DNA from: Sphingobium fuliginis
GTDB lineage: Bacteria; Pseudomonadota; Alphaproteobacteria; Sphingomonadales; Sphingomonadaceae
Assembly (NCBI RefSeq): GCF_004152845.1
Contig: NZ_SEON01000005.1
Span: forward strand, 124,001-188,000
Direction: 5' to 3'
DNA: 64,000 nucleotides
Below are positions 1 through 9,194 of this stretch, piece by piece. Each line of letters begins with the position of its first letter. Position 1 is the first letter of the stretch. The notes beneath the pieces are model-generated. The model had not been told where the DNA came from. It worked only from the letters and a program-made list of their open reading frames with translations, and ran no database searches. The position numbers were made by a program, and so were the translations under genes.

Positions 1-3000
1 GCCCAGCGTCATGCTGATGCTGTCGCCGTCCACGTCGCTCGCGGTGATCGTGCCGGTGGCGACCGTCGCATTGGTGGTGTCGTTCGGCAGGCCGGGCGCG
101 GTGTCGGCATTGGCGCCGGTCAGCCCCTCTTCCGAAACGACCGCGATGCCGCTGCCGACCTGCGGCGCGTCATTGGTGCCCAGGATGGTGATGGTCAGGG
201 TCGCGGTGGTGCTGTCGCCGTCGCCATCCGTGATGGTGTAGGTGAAGCTGTCGGTCAGCGTCTGGCCGTCGTCCAGATGCTGGACCGCCGCCAGACCGTT
301 GTTCAGCGTATAGGTATAGCCGCCCGAAGCGTTGAGGACGAGCGTGCCATAGTTGCCCGTCGCGTTGCCGCCGACCGTACCGCCAGTGACCGCCGTCACC
401 GCGCCGCCCGCCGCCGGACCGTCCGCGCCCAGCGAGTCCCCGCCCGCCGGATTGCCGTCGCTGCCCGCGCCGGTCAGCACATTGCCGCTGGCGGTCAGCG
501 TGACGTCTTCCTTGACGATGTCGGTGTCGTTGGCCGCGACCGGCGTGTCGTCGTCGACATTGATGGTCAGCGTGCCGGTGGCCGTGTCATTGTCGGCGTC
601 GGTGACGCGATAGCCGATGTCGAAGCTGACGTTATTCTCATCGCCGCCCGCCGGATGGACGATGGCGGCGTTCTGGACCACCGAATAGGTGCCCGCGACC
701 GGATCGGTCAGCGTCACCGTTAGGACGGTCGTGCCATTCTGCTTCACCAGCAGCACGGTGCCGTTGCTTTCATAGGTGAAGCCAGCGGGGGCCCCGGTGC
801 CGAGCAGGGTGATGCCGCCCGGACCGTCGGCGCGATAGTCATGGCCGAGCGTGCCTGTGGCGTTGAGGCTGTTCGCGTCGTCGCCCGTGCCGTTCGGATT
901 GCCGCCCGACAGCGCGTCGTCGTCCAGTTGCACCACCGGATTGGCGCTGACAACCGGCAGGTCGTCGGACACGCTGACCGAAACGGTGCCGGTGGCGGTG
1001 TCGCCGTCGGTGTCCTGCGCGATCACCTGCACCGAGCCGAGCGCGACCAGATCGTCCACATTGACGCCCGGATGGGTGTCGTAATTGTCGTTCAGCGTGG
1101 CGGTCACGGTCGCGACATTGCCGGTGACCGACAGGTCCAGCGTGACGACCACGCCGCGCTCGTCCGAACCGGTGATCTGCGTGTCGGATACCCGCAGCCA
1201 GGTCAGGTCGCCAGTCAGGCCGCCGGTGCCGCCGAAGACGATCGAGGTGATGGCGTCCGAACCGGGCGTGAAGGTGATGGTGCCGCTGGCCGAGTCCGGA
1301 TTGCCGGCGCTGGTGCCGCCCGCCAGATTCTGATCGTCCAGCGCCAGGGTGATCGGGCCGCTTGCGGTGGGGATTGCGCCGTCCGTGACGGTGATCGGCT
1401 GCACGGCGGTCGACTGGTCTCCGTCGCCGTCGGTGATGACATAGGAGAAGCCCGCACTGACCCCGCTCGCATTGTTGAGGTTGGTCGACGGGTTGAAGGT
1501 CCACGCCCCCGCCGCCGTGAAGGTGTAGGCGCCGAAGGCCGTGCTGACGTTGGTCGTGCCCACGGCGTTGATCGCCGTCGTGACGCCGCCGATCGTGACC
1601 GAGGTCAGGGTGGCGCCGTCAGCGCCCAGCGTATCGTTGGTCAGGACATTGCCGCCGATGTCGGCGCCGTCCTCCGCCACGGTGCGGGCGGTGTCATCGG
1701 CCGCCGTCGGAACATCGTCCACCACGTCGATGGTGATGGTGCCGTTGGCTATATTGCCGGAGCCGTCGACCGCCTGATAAGTGAAGACCTCTGCACCCCC
1801 AAAGGTCTGCGGCCCGTCATTGGCGGTCGGCCCGTCGACCGGCGAGGTCAGCGTGTAGGTGTAGCTGCCGTCGCTGTTGAGCAGGATCTGGCCATGGCTG
1901 CCGGTCGCGGAGCTGGTCAGCGTGTAGCTGACCGCGCCCACGACGTTGAGCTGGCCGGTCGCGGTTTCGGTGGGCTCGCCCGGCGTGCTGCCGGTGACGC
2001 TGCCCGCCGCGATGTCGTCGCCGGTGATGCCGGTGTCCAGCGCCGCCTCGAAGACCGTCTTCGTCTGGTTGTCCGCCGCCAGCGCGACATTGGCGACGTT
2101 GATGGTCAGCGTCGTCGTCGCCAGATCACCGTCCCCGTCGCGGATGGTGTAGACGAACACATCCTGCTTGTCGGCGGAGATGGCGTTGGGAGTCGCGTCA
2201 TAGCGGTAGCTGCCGTCCGCGAAGAGCGTCAGCGTGCCGTAATCGCCCGCCACCGCCGTGCCGACCTGGCCGCTGACCGGGCTGGACGGATCACCGCCCT
2301 TGGCGACACCGACCACGCCCGGCGCATAGCCGTCCGCGCCCGGCTGGTCATTGTTGAGCACGCCGTCGGCCGCCGCCACGATCAGCGAGTCGCCCTCGCT
2401 CACCGAACCGCTGTCGGCCGTGGCGACCGGCGCGTCGTCCAGCACGGTCACGTTGATCGTGTCGGCCGGCGAGACATCGCCGTCGCTGTCGGTCACGCGC
2501 ACCGCGAAGGCGTCGCCCGCCTTGGGGTCGGCCGCGCCGCTGATGCCGTCGCCGTCGCTGGTGACATTGTCCGGATGGGCCGGATCGTTGACCGCCAGCG
2601 TGTAGCTGTAGCTGTAATGCCCTGCTCCGTCGGAGGTTACGGTCAGCGCGCCCGCCGCGCCCGCGACCACCACCGGCGTTCCCGCCGTCGCCGAGGTCAC
2701 GTCGACCCACGCGCCGTTCTTGTCCTGCACCTCGACCTTGGTCAGCGTGTCGCCGCCGGTCGTGATGGTCATGGCGCCCGTCGCGGTCTCGCTGTTCCCG
2801 GCCTCCTGCGTGCCGCCGGGCAGACCGGCTTCGGACACGGTCATGTCGGTCACGCTGACGGTCGGCGTCGAATCCTGGAGCAGGTTGATCGTCACCGTAG
2901 CGGTCGACTTGTCGCCGTCGCCGTCGGTGATGGTGTAGGTGAAGCTGTCGCTACCTTCCGCGCCCGCATTGGGGGTGTAGAGGAAGACGCCATTGCCCTG

Positions 3001-6000
3001 ATAGACGACCGTGCCCTTGGCCGCGCCGGTCTCGAGCGCCACGCCGCTGGCGAGGTTGACGCCGTCGGCCCCCGCCACGTCATTGGCGAAGACGTCGATC
3101 GTGACCGCCGTATTTTCGGTGAGCTGGCCCGCGACGTCGTTCACCGCCGTCGGCATATCGTCGACCACGCGGATGTCCAGGCTGGCGCCGTCGGTCGACC
3201 CGTCGGTGTCGGTGACGACGACCGCGAAGCTGTCCGTCAGGCTGCCGTCATTGGCGCCCGTGTGCAGCAGCGTATTGTCGGTGAGGACATAGCTGTAGCT
3301 GACGGTTCCGCCGATCACGTCGCCGTCCGCGCCAACGGTCGGCGTGAAGCCGGTGATGCTGAGCGTGCCATAAGCGTTGGACAGGGTGACGCCGCTGATG
3401 AAGCCGTTCGCGCCGAAGATCGGCTGGCCGCCAACGGTGATGGTCGCCACGCCGTCCAGCGCGGACAGGGTGAAGCTGCCCGTCTGGGTCAACGCCGCCG
3501 CATCTTCCGAGCTGCCGCCCGGCAGGTCGTTTTCGAAGACGGTTTCTTCCGCGCCCTCGCCGTCCAGGCCGCTGATGGTCACGCCATCGTCGCTGCCCTG
3601 GATGGTGATGGTGATGGTCGCGCTGCTGTGATCGCCGTCGCCGTCGGTCAGCGTGTAGGTGAAGGTCTCCGTCAGGGTCTGGTTCTTGTCCAGGCCCTGG
3701 ACCACGCCATTTTCATTGTTCAGCGTATAGGCATAGCTGCCGTCCGACTGGATCACGAGCGATCCGTACAGCCCGGCCAGCGGCGCGCCGACGGTTCCGG
3801 CGGTCTCGCCAAAGACGATGGCGCTGACATGCGCGCCGTCGGCGCCCTGCACATCGGCATTGCCGTCGGTCGCGTTGGCGTCCGCGCCGCCCGAACCGGC
3901 AATGACGTTGCCGTCGGCCACCAGCGGGCCGTCTTCGCGCACCGAGTCCGCATCGTTGGCGGCGGTCGGCACATCATCGATGATGGTGATGGTCAGCGTG
4001 TCGGTCGCCTGGTCGCCGTCCACATCGGTGACGGTGACGACGAAGCTGTCGGTCACATTGTCGCCAGCCGTGTTGGTGGTCAGCGTATAGCTATAGTCGA
4101 TGCTGCCTTCGCTGAGGCCGGTGATCGTCAAAATGCCCTTGTCGGTGACGATTTCCTGCCCGATCTGGGTGATCGGAATATTGTTGATGGTGACGCTCGC
4201 AGGACCGTCCGGCGCGGTATAGGTGATCGTGCCGTCCGTCGTGTCGACGCCGCTGCCCGCATTGGAACCCATCGGATTCGTCAGGCCGGATTCGTCGACG
4301 ATCGTGCCGTCGCCCACCTTGGGGATCGAAATGATCATGACGTCGCTGTTGGCGATGTCGATCCGCAGCGTCGCGGTGGAGGTGTCGCCGTCGCCGTCGC
4401 GCAGCGTGTAGCTGAAGCTGTCGCTCACCCCGCCCGGCGTGCCAGCCGCGCGAACATAGCTGTAGCTGCCGTCCGCGTTCAGCGTCAGCGTGCCGTAAGT
4501 GCCCTCGAACGTGCCGGTGGTCGTCACGACGGCGCCGTCCGCGCCCTTGACGTCGGCGCCCGCCGCGCCGGAGACGGTGCCCGCCCCGGTGATGACATTG
4601 CCGGTTTCCGGGCCATAGGTGCCGGCGGCGACGCCATCGACATCATTGTGGGCGGTCGGCACGTCGTCGACGATCTGCACGTCGACCGTCGCATTGGCGG
4701 TCGACCCGTTGCGGTCGGTCGCGACGACGGCGAAGCTCTGCAGGATGCTGTCCGCGCCCGCCGCGCCATGGCCCAGACTGTTGTCGGTCAATACGAAGCT
4801 GTAGGTGAAGGTTCCGGCCGTCGGCACGCCGCCCTGCGTGGCGGTCGCGGTGAAGCCGGTGATGGTCAGCGTGCCCACCGGCGTCGTCACCACCTGCCCG
4901 GCGACGAAGGCGCCATTGGCCAGCACCGACACGCCGCCGACCGTGACGCCCGACAGGCCGTCAGCGCCGCTGACGCCGAAAGAGCCGGTCTTGGCAAGGC
5001 CCGCCGCGTCGGGCGAGCTGCCGTCCGCCAGGTCGTTTTCCAGCAGGACGACTTCCGCGCCCTCTATCCCCGGCGCGCCATTGAGGCCAGTGATGGTGAT
5101 GCCATCGTCCGCGCCGTTGATGGTGATGGTCAGCGTCGCCGTGGAGGTGTCGCCATCGGCATCGGTGATCGTGTAGCTGAACCTGTCGGTCAGCGTCTGG
5201 CCGGGGACCAGGAACTGCACCGCCGCATTGCCGTTGGCCAGCGTATAGCTATAAGCGCCCGACGCATTCAGCGTCAGCGTGCCATATGTGCCCTGGAAGG
5301 TGCCCGTGGTCGACACGACCGCCCCATCCGCGCCCTGGATGTCGGCAACGCCATCGGTGGCGTTCGCGTCGCTGCCGCCGCTGCCGGTCAGGACATTGCC
5401 GTCCGCAACCAGCGGGCCGTCTTCGGTCACGCTGTCGGCATCGTTGACGGCAGTCGGCGCATCGTCCGCGATCGAGATGGTGAGCGTGGCGCTCGCCTGG
5501 TCGCCGTCGCTGTCGGTTACGACTACGGTGAAGACTTCGGCGGGCGGCGTGCCGACCACATTGTCGGTCAGCACATAGCTGTAGCCGATCGAACCGTCCG
5601 CGATGGAGGTGATCGTCAGCACGCCGAGCGGCGTCGTGACCGTCTGCCCGACCGTCGTGATCGCGACGCCGTTGATGGTGACGCCCGCCAGGCCGTCGCT
5701 GGCGGTGATCGCGATGGTGCCCGTGGTGCGCTCGCCATCCCCTGCCGCGGCCGAACCGGCCGGCTCGTTGCCGCGCGCGGGAAGCCCAGCCTCGCTCACA
5801 CCCGCGGTCGCGGCAGTCGCGCCAGCGGGTTGATCGGGGGTGATGATGGTGACTTCCGGCTCCTCATTGGGCGCGATGGGCAGGATCTCGCGCTCCTCGG
5901 GCTGGGTAAACAGCAATTCCGTCGGCGGCAGCAGGTCTCCCAGGCCATGCGGATCGCCCACATCGCCGTCGGGGCCGGTGAAATTGCCGCCGGAGCTGCG

Positions 6001-6369
6001 CGGCGGACCGGCTGCGGGCTGCGGCTCCTCCCCGATCAGCAAGGCCGCCAGGTTGACTGAGGGAATTTCGACATCGCCCACGACCAGGCGCGGCATGACC
6101 ACCGCGCCGTCCAGGATCACCAGATCGGTGCCGTCCGGCAGGTGGACGATCAGATTGCGTCCGGAAACCTCGATCCCATTGATGTCGGTGCCGGCCGGCA
6201 GGACGACGGTGCCGTCGGGATTGGGTTCGACCGTGCGGACAACCTCCGCCCGATGCATCTTGCCGGGATGGACCGCCTTGCCCCTTGCGGCCAGAGCAGC
6301 CGCTTCCGGATGAAGGGCCTGCTGATGGTCAGCGGCGTCTTTGCTATCCCAATCGCGCTCGAAATCCAT
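1..6369 (-). CDS. Giant VCBS/Ig-like repeat surface protein (partial, 5' part)
   Basis: The minus-strand frame is open for all 2123 codons from the ATG at 6369 to the left edge, so the 3' end is missing. An AGGTGGGA ribosome site lies about 5-12 bases before the ATG. The first ~220 residues are non-repetitive, hydrophilic and lack a Sec signal peptide. They are followed by beta-rich modules that repeat motifs like DADGDTSTATLTITI, FSYTITDADGD and GSYSYTL. The module boundary motif recurs at roughly 190, 640, 1390, 2100, 2890, 3610, 4360 and 5120, so the larger unit is about 720-790 bases. This is typical of VCBS/cadherin-like type I secreted adhesins; such proteins end in RTX repeats and a C-terminal secretion signal, which would lie beyond the window. 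Role in attachment or biofilm is inferred from the family. Confidence in the reading frame is high; the exact function is not shown. Confidence 0.88.
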   Translation of the reverse strand, partial: MDFERDWDSKDAADHQQALHPEAAALAARGKAVHPGKMHRAEVVRTVEPNPDGTVVLPAGTDINGIEVSGRNLIVHLPDGTDLVILDGAVVMPRLVVGDVEIPSVNLAALLIGEEPQPAAGPPRSSGGNFTGPDGDVGDPHGLGDLLPPTELLFTQPEEREILPIAPNEEPEVTIITPDQPAGATAATAGVSEAGLPARGNEPAGSAAAGDGERTTGTIAITASDGLAGVTINGVAITTVGQTVTTPLGVLTITSIADGSIGYSYVLTDNVVGTPPAEVFTVVVTDSDGDQASATLTISIADDAPTAVNDADSVTEDGPLVADGNVLTGSGGSDANATDGVADIQGADGAVVSTTGTFQGTYGTLTLNASGAYSYTLANGNAAVQFLVPGQTLTDRFSYTITDADGDTSTATLTITINGADDGITITGLNGAPGIEGAEVVLLENDLADGSSPDAAGLAKTGSFGVSGADGLSGVTVGGVSVLANGAFVAGQVVTTPVGTLTITGFTATATQGGVPTAGTFTYSFVLTDNSLGHGAAGADSILQSFAVVATDRNGSTANATVDVQIVDDVPTAHNDVDGVAAGTYGPETGNVITGAGTVSGAAGADVKGADGAVVTTTGTFEGTYGTLTLNADGSYSYVRAAGTPGGVSDSFSYTLRDGDGDTSTATLRIDIANSDVMIISIPKVGDGTIVDESGLTNPMGSNAGSGVDTTDGTITYTAPDGPASVTINNIPITQIGQEIVTDKGILTITGLSEGSIDYSYTLTTNTAGDNVTDSFVVTVTDVDGDQATDTLTITIIDDVPTAANDADSVREDGPLVADGNVIAGSGGADANATDGNADVQGADGAHVSAIVFGETAGTVGAPLAGLYGSLVIQSDGSYAYTLNNENGVVQGLDKNQTLTETFTYTLTDGDGDHSSATITITIQGSDDGVTISGLDGEGAEETVFENDLPGGSSEDAAALTQTGSFTLSALDGVATITVGGQPIFGANGFISGVTLSNAYGTLSITGFTPTVGADGDVIGGTVSYSYVLTDNTLLHTGANDGSLTDSFAVVVTDTDGSTDGASLDIRVVDDMPTAVNDVAGQLTENTAVTIDVFANDVAGADGVNLASGVALETGAAKGTVVYQGNGVFLYTPNAGAEGSDSFTYTITDGDGDKSTATVTINLLQDSTPTVSVTDMTVSEAGLPGGTQEAGNSETATGAMTITTGGDTLTKVEVQDKNGAWVDVTSATAGTPVVVAGAAGALTVTSDGAGHYSYSYTLAVNDPAHPDNVTSDGDGISGAADPKAGDAFAVRVTDSDGDVSPADTINVTVLDDAPVATADSGSVSEGDSLIVAAADGVLNNDQPGADGYAPGVVGVAKGGDPSSPVSGQVGTAVAGDYGTLTLFADGSYRYDATPNAISADKQDVFVYTIRDGDGDLATTTLTINVANVALAADNQTKTVFEAALDTGITGDDIAAGSVTGSTPGEPTETATGQLNVVGAVSYTLTSSATGSHGQILLNSDGSYTYTLTSPVDGPTANDGPQTFGGAEVFTYQAVDGSGNIANGTITIDVVDDVPTAADDTARTVAEDGADIGGNVLTNDTLGADGATLTSVTIGGVTTAINAVGTTNVSTAFGAYTFTAAGAWTFNPSTNLNNASGVSAGFSYVITDGDGDQSTAVQPITVTDGAIPTASGPITLALDDQNLAGGTSAGNPDSASGTITFTPGSDAITSIVFGGTGGLTGDLTWLRVSDTQITGSDERGVVVTLDLSVTGNVATVTATLNDNYDTHPGVNVDDLVALGSVQVIAQDTDGDTATGTVSVSVSDDLPVVSANPVVQLDDDALSGGNPNGTGDDANSLNATGTLGHDYRADGPGGITLLGTGAPAGFTYESNGTVLLVKQNGTTVLTVTLTDPVAGTYSVVQNAAIVHPAGGDENNVSFDIGYRVTDADNDTATGTLTINVDDDTPVAANDTDIVKEDVTLTASGNVLTGAGSDGNPAGGDSLGADGPAAGGAVTAVTGGTVGGNATGNYGTLVLNASGGYTYTLNNGLAAVQHLDDGQTLTDSFTYTITDGDGDSTTATLTITILGTNDAPQVGSGIAVVSEEGLTGANADTAPGLPNDTTNATVATGTITASDVDGDSISMTLG

Positions 6370-7126
6370 TGTCCATCCCACCTGTCGCCATGGGGGCATG
6401 GAAGGAGCGCGCAAGAGGCCTGGCCCAGAATGCACAGTGCATACGGAGCTGACATCTTTTCCCGACATTGCGGCAATCAGCGGATCAGCTATTGCCCCTA
6501 GTCAACGTTCTCCCGCCGGCAGGACCCTTTTGCTAAGTCGACCGCCGCCCCGGATTAACCTTCTGCATCTGTATTTTTACTGACCCGATGGCCGATCTTA
6601 TTCTCCGCCTGCAAAATGAGTCACGAAGATTCCAGTTTTGTTAACCATTTAAACGCGATACGGCGGAAAAAATAACTTATGCTCTATTACGAACGATATA
6701 GGCGGAATTTCATACTTATATCCTTCAGTCTATGCTGAACTTGGATTTGGTTAACAAACAAGGCTTACGACATATGCGACTCGGGCGAGTCGATCCTGCT
6801 CCATTCGTTCAATGGCTGCCCCGATAGGGCTTCCCGACTGCCCCAATCGGATTGGAAGTTGCAAGGAAGGAATGAAAACGGGCGACCGGCTTGTGCAGCC
6901 GGCCGCCCGTCCAAAATGCGACCCATAGACTTATCGTGCGGAGCCGTGCGTTCCTTTCCGCGGCTTCGTCCAGTCGGCCTGTGACTGGCGATAAGCTATG
7001 GAAAATCAACCCCCCTCCGACAGGAATCAGGAATAGCGGCTATGGCGGTTTTAACAATTAACCCGATGACTTATATCCAAGGATAATTTCTCAAGACACG
7101 ATGAAGAAAGACAAGGACATCCGTCC
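6370..7126. other. Non-coding region upstream of the adhesin gene
   Basis: No convincing gene is seen in these 757 bases. The part 6601-6780 is about 39% G+C by hand count, well below the surrounding coding DNA, and probably carries the adhesin promoter on the minus strand. TTAACCAT at 6641-6648 matches the half-site reported for the alphaproteobacterial cell-cycle regulator CtrA; a second GTTAAC is at 6750-6755. A single half-site is weak evidence. A strong hairpin at 6878-6910 is listed separately. Confidence 0.5.
6874..6910 (-). terminator. Rho-independent terminator hairpin
   Basis: On the minus strand, 14-base arms (6897-6910 and 6878-6891, one mismatch) enclose a 5-base loop and run into TTTTC. 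It points in the direction of the TPR gene whose stop codon is 217 bases upstream, so it most likely ends that transcript and leaves a long 3' untranslated region or small RNA. Confidence 0.6.
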
Positions 7127-7831
7127 TCAAGGACCGGATTCTCTTGTTGCCTCCAACCCGTCGGACGGAGCTTTTTCCACATCATTTTCATGCATGGCTG
7201 CCGGAGACATTGAGGTTACTGGTCCGTCCGCGTTCATCGCACCGTTCGCGACGACCCCGGACGGTTGCGTGGGCGCGGCGGCGGCGATAAGCGGCGCGGG
7301 TCTGGGCATGGCGGCCAGTATCTGTTCCATCCGCCGGCTGCGCGCACTGCCCGATCCGGTCGTCCGCCGAAAGCTGGCCATCGCATAATCGGCCAATGGC
7401 TCCGCCGCATCGTAGCGTTTGCGCGCGATGTAGAAATCGACGAGATTTTCCACGGCAAGCTGGGTATTGGGGTCGTCCTCTCCCCGCGTTCGCAAATAGC
7501 TGTCGAACACGCGCCGGTAGAGGCCTTCCGCCTCGCGATAGCGACCGGTCGACTCCAGTTGCAGCGCGAGATCGTTGGCGGAGATAAGCGTGCGCGGATC
7601 GTCCGCGCCGAACAACTCATCGGCGAGCGCCAGCCCCCTGCGCGCGGGATCGACGCCGTCGGCCGGATTGCCGGACGCATAGGCCGCCTGGGATGCGGCC
7701 ACCAGCTTGCGCCACTCCTTTTCGCGCGCCTCGGTAACATCGGGGACATAGGGGGCCTGCGCATGCAACGGCGGCGCGAGGCAGAGCAGCAAAGCGCCCC
7801 GCAATATCCAGCCCCTGTTGCCGCCGGTCAT
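7127..7831 (-). CDS. Secreted tetratricopeptide-repeat protein
   Basis: A 234-residue protein with a Sec signal peptide (hydrophobic stretch followed by a likely cleavage after LHAQA). TPR-like helical pairs cover roughly residues 30-170; the DPRTL..ANDLALQLESTGRYREAEGLYRR and DPNTQLAVENLVDFYIARKRYDAAEPL segments fit the TPR_10/TPR_12 pattern. Two in-frame ATG codons exist: the one at 7837 has GGGGAGG directly abutting it, while the one at 7831 has that site six bases away, so 7831 is preferred. The C-terminal ~60 residues are low-complexity. It stands alone between the adhesin region and the LysR gene. A role as a periplasmic scaffold is a guess; no specific partner can be named. Confidence 0.75.
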   Translation of the reverse strand: MTGGNRGWILRGALLLCLAPPLHAQAPYVPDVTEAREKEWRKLVAASQAAYASGNPADGVDPARRGLALADELFGADDPRTLISANDLALQLESTGRYREAEGLYRRVFDSYLRTRGEDDPNTQLAVENLVDFYIARKRYDAAEPLADYAMASFRRTTGSGSARSRRMEQILAAMPRPAPLIAAAAPTQPSGVVANGAMNADGPVTSMSPAAMHENDVEKAPSDGLEATRESGP

Positions 7832-7974
7832 GGCCATCCTCCCCGCGCTAAGCCTTCCCTATACCAGGCTATGCGCGACAGGATTAAGAAAGTGCAAGCG
7901 CGACGTGCAGCCCGCTCGTCTGAGGCGCGAGAAGAAATCTACGCCGGAGCAAGTTCGACATGACGGATGAGCAC

Positions 7975-8766
7975 TTACCCCGTCAGCGCCTCGACCAAAG
8001 CCTTGACCTTCTTCTGCCGCCATTGCGGCAAGGGCGCGATCAGCCAGTAGGCGAGCGGGGACGGCGCAGCGTCGCCCACCTGCCGGATGCGCCCTGCGTC
8101 AATATCCGCCTGTGCCAGCAGGAACGGCACGCAGGCATGGCCGAAGCCATGGGCCGCTGCCTCTATCGCCAGCCCCGCATCGGCCACGCGGATCGTCGCC
8201 GGCGCGTCCCCCTTCGGGCAGCCGGGCCATTCGATGCGATGGTCAGGGCCGCCTTCCGTCGCTTCCACTGTGACGAAGGCCGCTTCGCCCAGCTTGATGC
8301 CTTCATTCTCGCCCGGCCCCTCGGCCAGTCGCAAGGCGAGGTCGAGATTGGCTTCGGTGAAGTCCAGCGTCTCGTCCGCCGCGACCAATGCGAATTTGAG
8401 GTCGGGCTGGCTTGCGGCATAGCCCGCAAGGCGCGGCTGGAGCCATTTGGCGGTGATGTCGCGCGGCGCGGCGATGGTGAGGGAACTGCTGGACTGGCCA
8501 GCCTGCATGGCGCGCACCGCTTCCTCAAACTCCAGGAAACCGGCGCGAAGGGCCGCAAGGCCTGCCTCGGTTTCGGGAGTGAGTTCCAGCCCCTTGGGCG
8601 TGCGGCGGAACAGGACGACCCCCAGCAGGTCCTCCAGCGCCCGGATCTGTTGGCCCACGGCCGCAGGCGTCACCGCCAGCTCGTCCGCCGCGCGGGTGAA
8701 GGACAGATGCCGCGCCGCCGCATCCAGCACGCGCAGGCCGTTGAGCGGCAAATGGGTACGCTTCAT
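7975..8766 (-). CDS. LysR family transcriptional regulator
   Basis: A 263-residue LysR protein. The N-terminal winged helix-turn-helix is clear (LPLNGLRVLDAAARHLSFT, residues ~6-24, then ELAVTPAAVGQQIRALEDLLG), and the effector domain begins near residue 90. The opening PLNGLRVLDAAARHLSFTRAA resembles GcvA-type regulators. The start ATG overlaps the apaG stop by four bases (ATGA), so the two are co-translated, an unusual pairing because LysR genes are usually divergent from their targets. At 263 residues it is a little shorter than the usual ~300. The effector and target genes are not evident from the sequence. Confidence 0.85.
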   Translation of the reverse strand: MKRTHLPLNGLRVLDAAARHLSFTRAADELAVTPAAVGQQIRALEDLLGVVLFRRTPKGLELTPETEAGLAALRAGFLEFEEAVRAMQAGQSSSSLTIAAPRDITAKWLQPRLAGYAASQPDLKFALVAADETLDFTEANLDLALRLAEGPGENEGIKLGEAAFVTVEATEGGPDHRIEWPGCPKGDAPATIRVADAGLAIEAAAHGFGHACVPFLLAQADIDAGRIRQVGDAAPSPLAYWLIAPLPQWRQKKVKALVEALTG

Positions 8767-9161
8767 TCAGCCACCGCCGGCGCGATCAGCGCGAAATGCG
8801 GGATCGCGATGTCGAACGTCTCGCCGCTCGCGCCGATCATATGATAATGCCCCTTCATCGATCCCGTCGGCGTGTTGAGCGGGCAACCCGACACATAGTC
8901 GTAGCTCTTGCCCGGCTGCACCACTGGCTGTTCCCCCACGACGCCGTCTCCATCGACCCGATGCTGCGTGCCCCGTCCATCGGTTATGATCCAGTGACGG
9001 GTCAGCAGTTGCACCGGCTGGTCCCCGTCATTCTCTATGCGGATATGATAGGCCCAGAACCAGCGGCCCCGGTCCGGCTCCGACTGTTCGGGCAGGAAGG
9101 TGACGGCGACGTGCACGTTGATGTCGCGCGTCGTCGCATGGAAGGGGAAAAGTGCGTTCAC
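8763..9161 (-). CDS. apaG: ApaG domain protein
   Basis: A 132-residue protein matching the ApaG/DUF525 fold: VTFLPEQSEPDRGRWFWAY, then IRIENDGDQPVQLLTRHW, GVVGEQPVVQPG and YDYVSGCPLNTPTGSMKG. These are the signature segments of the family. ApaG was linked genetically to Co2+/Mg2+ phenotypes and Ap4A levels in enterobacteria, but its biochemical role is still unsettled. The start is a GTG at 9161 without a strong ribosome site; the protein begins about where other ApaG proteins do. It overlaps the following LysR gene by four bases and lies 33 bases downstream of metZ in the same direction. Confidence 0.92.
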   Translation of the reverse strand: MNALFPFHATTRDINVHVAVTFLPEQSEPDRGRWFWAYHIRIENDGDQPVQLLTRHWIITDGRGTQHRVDGDGVVGEQPVVQPGKSYDYVSGCPLNTPTGSMKGHYHMIGASGETFDIAIPHFALIAPAVAE

Positions 9162-9194
9162 GGCTTAAGAAATGCGCCTTTCACCCCTCTTCCG

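Noticed and set aside
841..6060. A 1739-codon open frame on the plus strand across the adhesin region
   Set aside because: It is antisense to the repeat-built minus-strand gene, its product is a monotonous Arg/Ala/Val/Gly string, and it is explained by the third-position G+C bias of the real gene.
6809..7009. A 66-codon minus-strand frame starting at TTG
   Set aside because: It reads through the terminator hairpin at 6878-6910 and its purine-rich site directly abuts the start codon; no family likeness.
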